A stretch of 64,000 nucleotides of DNA from Adineta vaga (lineage: Eukaryota > Rotifera): assembly GCA_021613535.1 (NCBI GenBank), contig CP075496.1:2914001-2978000 (forward strand), given 5' to 3'. Shown here one piece after another: positions 1-11,050 of the stretch (within the stretch, counting starts at the first letter, position 1; each line of letters begins with the position of its first letter). Made by a program: the position numbers and the translations under genes. The notes under the pieces were generated by a model. That model was not told where the DNA came from and did not search any database. It worked only from the letters and a program-made list of their open reading frames with translations.

Positions 1-830
1 AATTCAAATGTTTATCTCGTTTTACGTCTTCTTAGTATTATACGTTTTATTCGAATATTTAAACTCTATCGTGTTTTTAAAAGTATTAAATCATTACGTG
101 TACTTGCGAGTACATTGAAGGAATCTTTACCGGATTTCGTTATTATTCTTACATTTCTTTCATTAAGTGGATTTTTATTTGGTGCAGCGTTTTATTTTAC
201 TGAAAATTCCATGAATGAAGATATGTTTGATTCAATACCTAAAGCAACTTATTATGGAATAATGACAATTACAGCTGTCGGGTAAGATATTAAATGAAAA
301 ACTCATCGAATATATTGAATTCTTCGCATAGGTATGGTGATCTATCTCCAGTAACACCATTAGGACGTGCATTAGCATCTCTATGTGCCATTTTTGGCAT
401 ATCTGTTGTATCAATGCTGGTATCAGTACTTGCTGAACGGTATCAACGAGTTTATACACGAAAATTATTTTTGAATGAGAAATATTCGGATAATTTCGTT
501 TTTCAAGATGATGAAAATCAGACTACTCCATTACCATCATCGACAAAAGGTAATCTATATCAACATCAAATATCTGATAATGTTAAACAAAGGGAAACGA
601 ATTCAACTGTGGATGATAATTTTACATTTAAAGGAATTACAGATGATGATGATATAGATGGAAGCAATGAATCGGAAAATTCAAATGAAAAAATTCAATT
701 GATTATTGATTTTATTTCGAATGATTCAATGGAAAATAATGAATTAATAATAACTGATGCTATTAAAGAACTTTTTCGAACGAAATTTGGAAAAGAATGT
801 GTAGTTACTCGAACAGATTTTATTATGTAA
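1..830 (+). CDS. Voltage-gated potassium channel (Kv type), 3' part
   Basis: The 5' end lies outside the window. Exons are 1-281 and 332-830, and the frame is open from base 1. The visible 259 residues start in S4 (RLLSIIRFIRIFKLYRVFK, basic residues every third position), then S4-S5 linker and S5, a pore helix, the filter TAVGYGD split by the intron, S6 and a hydrophilic, acidic cytoplasmic tail. This is the architecture of a six-TM Kv subunit that forms a tetrameric K+ channel in the plasma membrane. The S6 reads SVVSMLVSVL where Kv1-4 channels carry Pro-x-Pro, and the pore helix has YY where most have WW, so the subfamily is uncertain. A likely poly(A) signal AATAAA lies at 1055-1060. The T1 and S1-S3 parts cannot be seen. 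Confidence 0.9.
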
Positions 831-1635
831 AATATAATTTAAAAGGAAAAAAAGTGAACATGAAACTAATGGATTTAGTATGTTTATCGATTTTTATATT
901 GTATATCGAAATAGCATATTTTATTTTTATATGTAAATGAAGAAATTTCCATATAGCATTAGGTGATGGTGACATCTATGTGTTGTTTGTATATTTTTAT
1001 TAGAAAGTGTAGAAAAATTTTTCAAATTCCAAAACGTTTTTAATTGATAGTTGAAATAAAATTCGAAATAAGATTGTTGTAACATTTATGTTCGATTCGA
1101 ATAATCGAACGAATAATGAAGGTTTCTTAAATTTTGACTGGTCATTTATACTTTACCCAGATCTACTATTCTGTTTATTGCACTTAACTTAACTTCGTGA
1201 TAGTTCTGCACTATTCGCTCGTATTTATTCAATCGATGGAAGCAAGTCGTACTCTGTATTTTTGTTTTTTCGTATGAAATTTTCATCCTCATCTTCAAAT
1301 TTCGTTTCAATAATCTCAATAGTGTCGTAGAATTTTCCATATCGCAAGTTTTAGTATAATCGAATGAGAGCCTTTTTCAATTGTCTGACCAACGTCGTCT
1401 GAGTACTGATTACGATCAGTCAACTCAAGCGACATTTTACAGTATAATTACTCAAAGATCATCCCTAGCTACATAATAAGATAATGATATAATACAAAGA
1501 AAAACAATAGTGATATTAAATTGTTCTATTGATATACGTGTATATTCATTTTTTTTACTGTTCGAAAAGTGAAACAGTATTCGTTTTTTTTTTCTTATAG
1601 ATTAATCATCGTCTTCTTTCGTTTAATATTTGATT
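831..1635. other. Intergenic, Kv channel 3' flank and nucleolin-like 5' flank
   Basis: No coding gene seen. It holds the channel's probable poly(A) signal at 1055-1060. A pyrimidine tract ending in AG at 1600, 35 bp before the next ATG, probably marks a 5'-UTR intron acceptor or trans-splice acceptor of the downstream gene. Confidence 0.5.
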
Positions 1636-4600
1636 ATGGGTTTCGGAAATAATTCACGAGGTGGCGGCGGCAGTCGAGGCCGTGGAGGTTTCAGAGGTGG
1701 TCGAGGTGGTGGTGGTGGTGACCGTGGAAGAGGTAAGACGAGAATTTTTGAAATTGATAATGTAACTTCTTTTGGTTTTCTTTAGGCCGTGGCGGTAGCG
1801 TAGGATTCGGAAGTCGCGGTGGCAGCCGTGGACGCGGTTTCAGAGGAGGTTTTGGAGACCGTGACGGCAGCCGTGGACGCGGTTCTAGAGGAGGTTTTGG
1901 TGACCGTGATGGCAGCCGTGGACGTGGTTCTAGAGGAGGTTTTGGTGACCGTGACGGCAGCCGCGGTGGTAAATTCCGTGGTGGACAAGATCGCGGTCGT
2001 GGTGGAGGACGACCCTTCGAAGCTAGTAAGATTATTTTCCTAATAATAGAGATTTCTATAGATTTGTCTATGATTTAGAACGTGAATTCATGAGTGATCG
2101 TGTTTACGTCGGTCAATTACCTACTGATATTCAAGAAAGTGATTTGAAAAAAATTTTTCCAAAAGCATCAAACGTAGAACTCACACCGGCTGTAGGAACT
2201 CGACCTGGGTGAGTTTTTTCTTTGATAAGTTTTTTTTTTAAACAATGATTTTTATCTATTTTTAGCCATGCTTTTGTTACTTTTGCTGATGATTCGTCAG
2301 CAGCTGCAGCTGTTAAACAAGGTGCTACATTTAACAATACACAACTTAAAGTAGGATTCCAAAATAAACGCGCCGAACCACAAAAACGATCATCGGATGC
2401 AGATGATAAATCAGGTTTGTCATCTTTCAGTACAGATATGTTCATTTATATAGTATATTTTGCATTCTCTAGGTCCTAAAGCTAAGAAACTCAAAGGCAA
2501 TGGAGTTGCTGGTAATGGAGCCGGTGCAAAAGGTAAAAAACCAGCTGGTTCTGACGATGATGAAGATGACGATGATGAATCAGTAAGTAACAAAAAAAAT
2601 CGTATGAATGATCAATAATACATATATTGTTACAGATGGATTTTGGAGAAGATGACGATGAACGATGAAGACGACGATGGAGACGACGATGACGATGAAG
2701 ATGGCGATGATGATGAAGAAGGTGAATCAGATGAAGAAGATGAAAAGAGCATCAAAAAAACTGTTGCAAAAATGGTTGCTGGAGGAAAAGCAGTAAGTGT
2801 GAAAATATTCTAATGTCGATTCTGTACTAATTAATTCTGTGTTTTATAAAGAATAAAGCTGCAGCAAAACCAGCTGAAGATGATGACGATGAAGATGATG
2901 ATGATGAAGATGATGAAGATGACGACGACGACGACGACGATGATGATGATGATGATGATGTAAGTTGTTTAATTTTTAATTTAATGACACAAATACTTGT
3001 TATTTTCAATTAATTAGGACGATGAAGAAGATGAAAATCCAACTAAATCTAAAAAAACGCCTCCATCATCAGCTAAACAACCAACACCAGCTGTCGGCCA
3101 AAATAAAAATAAAGGCAAAGCAGAATTAACAAAACCAACAGTCATCGACAATTCACTTCAAAAAAAGAATAAAGGTGTTGATCAAACCGTTGCAAATAAA
3201 GCTAAACCAAACGATGTTCAAAAACGTTCAGTCGATGGCGCTGATAAATCAGGTTTGTTATTTCTGTTAAAAGAAATACTACAATTTAATCGATTTTCTG
3301 ATCTTTCTATAGGTCCTCAATCAAAAAAACTTAAAAATGAACCTGTAGCCAGTGCTAAAAATGGTGTAAAAGGAAAAGGAAAACCAACTGAAGATGATGA
3401 CGACGAAGACGACGACGACGACGATGATGAAGATGATGAAGAAGTAGGAATCATTTAGTGATAAAACATTTGATTTGATTTCGAATTTATTAGCTCGATT
3501 TTGGTGAAGATGATGATGACGATGATGATGATGATGATGAAGATGATGATGATGATGATGACGACGATGAAGAAGAAGATCAGAAACCTACTAAAAAGTC
3601 AACCCCTGCTGCGAAACAAGTGAATATTACTCTTTAAACTTTCCTCTTTATATATTTATTCATTTCTAGGCTAAACCATCGGCTGACAGCGATGACGAAG
3701 ATGATGTAAGTTTCTAGCTTTCTCTGAATTATATCCTTATTCTCTCCTATTGTATTCCAAACAGGATGACGATGACGATGAAGACGACGACGATGATGAT
3801 GATGAAGAAGAATCTAAACCTCCAGCTAAACCACTCAAATCTGCTTTAAAACAAACACAAAAACCATCATCAGCACCAGCAAAATCTGAAACGAAAGCAC
3901 CACAAAATGCTAAACAAACGACTCCAGCAAAAGCTGAAACAAAACCTGCACAAACTAACAAACAATCAACACCAGCTGCTGATAAACCATTGAATAAAAC
4001 ACAATTGTTTATTAATTCAATTAAAGAAAGTGTTAGTGTATCTGATATGAAATCACTCTATCCTAAAGCTACATCAGTTAAAATGCAAAAACGTAAAGTC
4101 GGTCCAAATCAGAAAAATATTCAGTAAGTATTCATGTTTTCGAAAAAAAGACACACACACGTCATTTGTTCATCTTTAGATTTGCTTTCATTACATTCGC
4201 TAATGAATCTGATGCTAGTGAAGCATTTGGAGCTCATTCACAAATTGGTGGCGAAAAAGTGAATATCTCCTATGCATTTGCTCAAACAGGTAAACAACAG
4301 AAAAATAATAATAACAATGAATCAAATAAAAAGCCAGAACAAAAAAAATCTGATAATACCAATAAGAAACAAACAACACCAAACGAAAAACCACAAAAGA
4401 AAGAAAAACATAAATCTGGTTTGTAGAAGAAGAAAAAAAACGAAGCAATTTCAAATAATTTTCTTATTAATATTTAGAAAAACAACTTTCAACAAATGCT
4501 ATCTATGTTGGTCAATTACCAGAACATGTTGCTGAGGATGATGTGAAAAAACTTTTTCCAAAAGCAAGTAAAATTGAATTATTTGCAGCTAAAGCAAAAA

Positions 4601-4755
4601 ACAAAGGTGTACGTCCTGGCTTTGCATTTGTAACATTTCCTGATGATAACTCTGCAGCTGCTGCTGTCAAACTTGGCCCATCTTTAACACTCAAAGATAC
4701 ACAATTGAAAGTTGCTTATCAAACTAAACGAACAGAACCCGCCGCAACTGCATGA
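1636..4755 (+). CDS. Nucleolin-like RGG/RRM protein with acidic tracts
   Basis: Fourteen exons: 1636-1732, 1786-2025, 2079-2208, 2266-2414, 2473-2582, 2636 or 2649-2792, 2852-2959, 3018-3252, 3313-3443, 3494-3619, 3670-3705, 3765-4123, 4180-4418, 4478-4755 (793 aa with the 2649 acceptor). Order: Gly/Arg-rich RGG domain; RRM with RNP2-like VYVGQLP and RNP1-like HAFVTF; several Asp/Glu blocks separated by Lys/Pro/Ala linkers; a degenerate RRM (FAFITFANE); a last RRM (IYVGQLP, FAFVTF). RRM 1 and RRM 3 are clearly duplicates, as are two GP-KKLK linkers. Nucleolins combine these parts in rRNA transcription and processing, but there the RGG domain is C-terminal. With the first acceptor (2636) exon 6 meets an in-frame TGA at 2666-2668. 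Poly(A) signal at 4978-4983. Confidence 0.8.
1821..1955 (+). repeat. Three 45-bp coding tandem repeats (RGG units)
   Basis: Units start at 1821, 1866 and 1911 and differ at few bases. Each encodes GSRGRG(F/S)RGGFGDRD. A partial fourth copy begins at 1956. The array makes up much of the RGG domain of the nucleolin-like gene. Confidence 0.9.
2878..3575 (+). repeat. GAT/GAC-rich trinucleotide tracts encoding poly-Asp/Glu
   Basis: Near-pure GAN runs at 2878-2960, 3395-3442 and 3500-3575, continued at 3765-3812, encode the acidic blocks of the nucleolin-like protein. On the minus strand they give long Ser runs that are not genes. Such tracts expand and contract easily. Confidence 0.85.
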
Positions 4756-5294
4756 AGAAAATGAGTATTTCAATTTTGTTTGTTTTTCGTGTCTTCAACG
4801 GCTTTTTTTGTTATTGTTAAATGCTACATGATGTTATCCGTTGGTTTTTATCTTCAATTTTCGAAGATAGATACGCATGTAGACATTCATCTTTCTTGTT
4901 TTGTGTTCATTCAACTGTATTCGTTGTTTTTTCTTTTATCTTCTTTTTTGAAGATAAATAGGTTATAACGAGGGTTTAATAAAAAGAATTTTCAAGTTAA
5001 ATACCATTAACAATCGATTCGATAGTATAAAATTTTATCAAGAGAATCAAGTGATCGAACAACAAACTCTTCAATGTTTTCCGAAGCTGTTTTTATAGCT
5101 ACATAAAACAAAATTCAAAGATCTGACTAATCATTTATTTATGTCTGATTGGTATTTCACTAAAATGATCACCGATAACCAAGAGAACGAAAATAGTAAA
5201 GATAAACAAAAACGAAGGAAAAAAAACATCGAAAAATATATGTTGAATGTAATTATTTGACTATACGAGAACGAAAAGATAATTCCAATTGATC
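4756..5294. other. Convergent intergenic region
   Basis: 3' flanks of the nucleolin-like gene (+, AATAAA 4978-4983) and of the orphan gene on the minus strand (AATAAA on that strand at 5139-5134). Nothing else recognised. Confidence 0.5.
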
Positions 5295-7071
5295 TTAACT
5301 TTGCCCGAACCAATCTATTCCTGTTGTACTACTCATTACTTGTGGTCTTTTCAATGCAAATGATGTTGTTGTTCTACCATTCATTGGTTCGATAGGTTTA
5401 AACGCTGATACACTTGTAGTATCAATAGAAGTTGTTCGTGGCGGAAGCAGATGATTGAAAAATGGTAAGGTTGTTAGTTCAGTTTTTGACTGTGGAAATA
5501 AAGTCATATCTATATTTGAATGAAATGGATTCTCGAATGAAAATGATGGACGAAAAAAATTGAAATCATCATTATCACCAGTTGTAACTGTTCGTAAAAG
5601 ATTGACTGGTTCAAATAAAGATTGAGCGAATGGTGATCGAATATCTAAGAAAAAGAAATCGTCGTATGAAATGATCGAAATTAGATAAGTAACCATCGGA
5701 AATTTGTTTTGTTATAGGATTAAATGGTGTTGAATGTTGATCTACAATGAAAAGAAAAGTAAAATGTATTGAATACGTTGTTTTTTTCTTCTTAAATAGT
5801 AGTAAATACTTCGATCAAGATGATTATGAAAGGATGACGATGGTTGTTCACGAATTGGTTGAAAATCTAAAATGAATTTTTCAAAAAATTAATTATTGAA
5901 AATTCAATTCGTTTTCTTAACATTTATCTCGATTGTCAATTGCTTTATGTGTATTTGTATTTATAGGCGATGGTGGTAAATCAGTAGATTCATGTGAATT
6001 TAGATTATTAGTCGGTGCTGGTGCAGATACAGCCGATGAATCATTCGTTAGAGTTGAATAAGATTGAATATCGTTTTCAGTTTCATCATCTTCTCGTTCA
6101 ACAATACAATCATAAATACGTTGAGCAAGTGATTCTTCAATTTCTAGAAGTATATCAACACTTGGTTTATCAGTCATTTCAATAGATATTTCTTGTAGAA
6201 AATCATTAATTAATGGCCAATGTTCATTAGATATATTAATAGTTGGATTATCAAAAAGAATCATTTCGGATTCATTATTATCGATTGTTGTTGTTGGTTC
6301 CATCAAAGACGATGATTCGATGGGATATATTTTATTTGAAATAGATTCTAAATATTCAGATATTATTTCTCAAGAATTAAGATAGATTAATATTACCTTG
6401 TTGTAGAGAATCATTTGTCGTCAGTGATTGTATTCCTGGATGATCAGAAGATGAATGAAAAAGTTCATTTAATGAAAGACGTGGCAATGTTGTTGGTTTT
6501 AATGGACAATTATGATGATGATGATGATGACCTGGTTTTCCATCCGATGAAGCAAGACATGTACAATGAGTACCATGATCAGTTCGAGTTTGATTTGTAG
6601 TTGATGATTCAGGAAATTCGAAAAGAAGTCGTCCATCTAGAAAAATCAGTTTGCAATATGAAATGATTCGTTCTACTCTAACTCACCACGTTTTTGTACA
6701 TTTGTAATTGTTTCTCCTGTTTTATGTTGACGTTGAAATCGTTTCATAAATCGATTAGTGTGTGATGTTCGTTGTTTTGATGCGTCTATTGATGGTTTTC
6801 GTCCATTGGAATACTTTCGTTTGATGATTATTTGTTGAAGATTAGTATTTGTATCAGTTAATTTTGTTGTATATGTTTCTTGTTGTTGTCGATGTGTATG
6901 AGTGATTTGTATAGTAGAATTTATAGGACGTGACAAAGTTTGATAATGACCGGATTTTGTTACTGATTTTTGTTGTTCATCGAGGTAACGTTTAAATAAT
7001 GTTGAATTAGCTCGATCAACATAAGGTAAAGATGAATGTGAACTATTCATTCTAAAATAAGAAGTTTTCAT
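5295..7071 (-). CDS. Orphan hydrophilic protein, six exons
   Basis: Exons on the minus strand: 7071-6687, 6636-6397, 6347-5922, 5866-5810, 5741-5694, 5644-5295, total 501 aa in one frame; a second in-frame ATG is at 7050. I do not recognise the family. The protein is polar, rich in Ser, Thr, Asn and His (including a His run in exon 2), with a basic N-terminal third and an acidic segment in exon 3 around a possible short helix (LLEIEESLAQRIYDCIVERE). It ends in DWFGQS. No signal peptide or membrane segment is evident. Exons 4 and 5 are only 57 and 48 nt, so their assignment rests on frame and splice consensus alone. Confidence 0.65.
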
Positions 7072-7488
7072 AGGATTTTTGTATTGTTTTCAGTTGTTCA
7101 TTTTTGAGAAAGATAAGTGATTCATGCGAATTCAAAGATAGAAAACGAAGAAAATTACGCGGTATTGGCATTTTAGTTGTATCTTTATAATAAAACTCTG
7201 ACAAAAGCAGATAATTAATAAAAAAAATATTTAAGTCCTGTGTGATCTCAGTAAATATTTGAATGATGATGAAAAGGACACGATAATTGATTCCCAAAAA
7301 AAAACATTACTTTTCCGTATTCTACAAGTCTCTCAACCATAGATCATATTGGATGGATTTTTCTACATAAACTTAAAATCTGATTTTCAAAAAAAAGACA
7401 AAATATAATTAACATATACAATGATTGATCCATAATATTTTTTTGTTAACAACGAAAAAAAAGTACAAATATAAACAGAATAGAAATA

Positions 7489-7869
7489 TCAAATAGTCAT
7501 TGGTACAATTGTTTGATTATCCATTGATTCAGCTGGTTCTTCTGTTTTCATTTGTTCTTCATTATTATGATTTTCAATTGAATTTAAGCTCATTAATCTT
7601 TCCACTTCTTGTGGCGCAGTAGCAGCTTCTCGATTCGTATGAATACGTTGTGAAACAGCATCCAGATCGGATGAAAAACGTTGAAGTGCTTCACGAAGAC
7701 GTTTTAATTCTGATGAATCAATTGCAATTTTTTGTGATGTTGTTGTCGATGAACCCGATAAACGATTGGAAGAATTTGGATCAACTAATTCCATTGTTAA
7801 TTCTGCTATACGTTTAAACGAACTACCAGTTTCAAGAAAAATATCTGCTGCTTTCGATGACATCGACAT
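7489..7869 (-). CDS. BAP18: BAP18-like chromatin complex subunit
   Basis: Single exon of 126 aa, starting at the MSMSSKAADIF methionine (7869-7867). The first part aligns well with human BAP18 (C17orf49): KAADIFLETGSSFKRIAELT and, after a short insert, ELKRLREALQRFSSDLDAVS, corresponding to the SANT-like helix of the family. BAP18 is a small subunit of NURF and MLL/SET1-type chromatin complexes that helps read H3K4me3 promoters. The C-terminal tail is acidic and unlike the human one. An upstream in-frame ATG at 7932 would add a hydrophobic leader but lies close to the opposing gene. The start codon is 216 bp from the PSMD7 start, head to head, so the promoter is probably shared. Confidence 0.8.
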   Translation of the reverse strand: MSMSSKAADIFLETGSSFKRIAELTMELVDPNSSNRLSGSSTTTSQKIAIDSSELKRLREALQRFSSDLDAVSQRIHTNREAATAPQEVERLMSLNSIENHNNEEQMKTEEPAESMDNQTIVPMTI

Positions 7870-8085
7870 AACGAGTAATAGAAGTGTAATCGTTCGCTTT
7901 TTTTCTTTTATACAAATGTAAAAAAAATTCATTCACACAAAGATAAAATTTTCCATTGGTCGACAATTTTCACCAATTAAATTCATTTGTTTTTTTTATG
8001 AATATTTCTCTGACATCTGGATCATTTGTTTCTAAGTGTACAAATCAACAACATTGTAAGATATAGATAACTTTCAGATAGAATC
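7870..8085. promoter_or_regulatory. Probable bidirectional promoter BAP18 / PSMD7
   Basis: Only 216 bp separate the two divergent start codons, so both promoters and 5' UTRs must sit here or overlap the coding starts. No TATA box or known factor site is evident. The call rests on spacing. Confidence 0.5.
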
Positions 8086-9362
<1,277 letters not shown>

Positions 9363-9560
9363 AAAAGCAAACAAAACAAAAACATTTATATTCTGTTATT
9401 TCTTTTTTTTAATGTTTACTGCTTTGTCTTTTCTCTCTTTTCTTTTATTTCAATAAATTCCAACTCGAGAAAGAGTCAAAAAGAATCAACAAGTGCAAAA
9501 TTAATCAAGCATGACCAAAAGAAAAAGTATACATTTATATTTTAGAAAGAATAATTCGAT

Positions 9561-11001
9561 ATGCAACTACGTATTCTCACATTAAATATTTGGGGTGTTC
9601 ATTATGTCGCAAAATTTATTAATCAACGTATACAAGCATTAATTGAACATTTGACAAATCCTGATGTTAATTATGATATTATTGGATTACAAGAAGTATG
9701 TTGATGAAATTTCTTGATTTTGACTCTATTATTTTTGTTTTTATCATAGGTTTGGAGTAAAAGTGATTATAAATATTTATGTGATCAATTGAAAAGTGTT
9801 TATCCACATAGTTATTATTTTTTAAGTGGTTTAATCGGTTCTGGTTGTTGTATGTTTTCCAAACATCCAATTATTGGAGTTTATGAACATCGATATACAT
9901 TAAATGGTATATACAAATACATTTAAGATAGATTTTTCAATGTTTTATTCATGTATTATATAGGTTTTCCACATAAAATTCAACACGGTGATTGGTTTTG
10001 TGGAAAATTAATTGGTTTATGTAAAATTCTTGTTAATGGATATGTAATTAATGTCTATAATACACATTTACATGCAAATTATCATCATGTTATACCGAAA
10101 GATATCTATTTAGGACATCGAATATGTCAAGCATATGAATTAATTCAATTTATCGAAAGTACATCATCAGCTGATACAACAGATTTAGCAATTCTTCTTG
10201 GAGATTTAAATTTAAATAATGATGATTTAGGTTTTAAACTTATTCGTGGTATTCTTCAATTCAATGATTCATTTCTTCAACGTATTAATAAAGTAAATAG
10301 AAGAACGAAAAAAAAACTATTACAAAATAAATTCGATTTCTTTCTTTTTCAGGATATTTTCGATCCAACTGTTGGAAATAGTGGTAAAACATGTGATTTA
10401 CTTGATAATCCATATGTTATTCCACATCCATATCAAGGTGAAGGCGAACGAATTGATTATATACTTTATCAAACACAAAATAGTTTGTTTTTCATATTGA
10501 TTAATAATCTTTATTGTTATTTTAAATTGTTTAGATAATGTAAAATGTATTGAAGCATATCCGACGTTACATAAAGTTCCAAATCATTCCACTAATCTTC
10601 ATTATTCTGATCATTTAGCTGTTTATGCTTTACTTGAAATTGAAAAGAAAAATTCCAATCAAAAAATGATATTTGATAAAAATTCTCAATCAATGGATGA
10701 AGAAACAAGAAATAATCTTCGTTCAGCTTGTATAATCGTTGAAGAATCAATTCAACGTATTCAACGTCATCGATTATTTTGTCTTTTAATTGTAATCTTT
10801 TTAACTTTCATCATATTCTCATTTAATGGTAATCCATTATCAAATGGATATGTTTTTACGATTTTAATTATTCTTAAGAATCTCTTTTCTCTTCTTGGTC
10901 TTGCTGTTTGCATTTGGTTCATCGGTTTAGGTAAACCTGTTGAACGAAATGCATTAATTTCGATACAAAATGCTATGTATCTACGTTTAAATAATTCTTA
11001 A
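9561..11001 (+). CDS. SMPD2: Neutral sphingomyelinase (SMPD2-like)
   Basis: Exons 9561-9695, 9750-9906, 9964-10292, 10353-10482, 10535-11001; 405 aa against about 423 in human. An endonuclease/exonuclease/phosphatase-fold domain starts at the N-terminus (LRILTLNIWG), with the Mg-binding Glu in IIGLQEVWS, NTHLHA, ILLGDLNLN, and the catalytic His in YSDHLAVYALL. Two hydrophobic helices follow at the C-terminus (LFCLLIVIFLTFIIFSF and the VFTILIILKNLFSLLG segment), the membrane anchor seen in SMPD2. The family hydrolyses sphingomyelin, or lyso-PAF, to ceramide and phosphocholine at ER and nuclear membranes. The stop codon is only 49 bp from the next gene's ATG, with AATAAA at 11011-11016 between them. 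Confidence 0.92.
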
Positions 11002-11050
11002 ATTCTCATCAATAAATCTCATTCAGAAAATCAAAATATTTTAGTTTTAG

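Noticed and set aside
2827-3009. Poly-Ser minus-strand ORF
   Set aside because: Mirror of the GAT/GAC acidic tract of the nucleolin-like gene. The same applies at 3737-3961 and 53966-54151.
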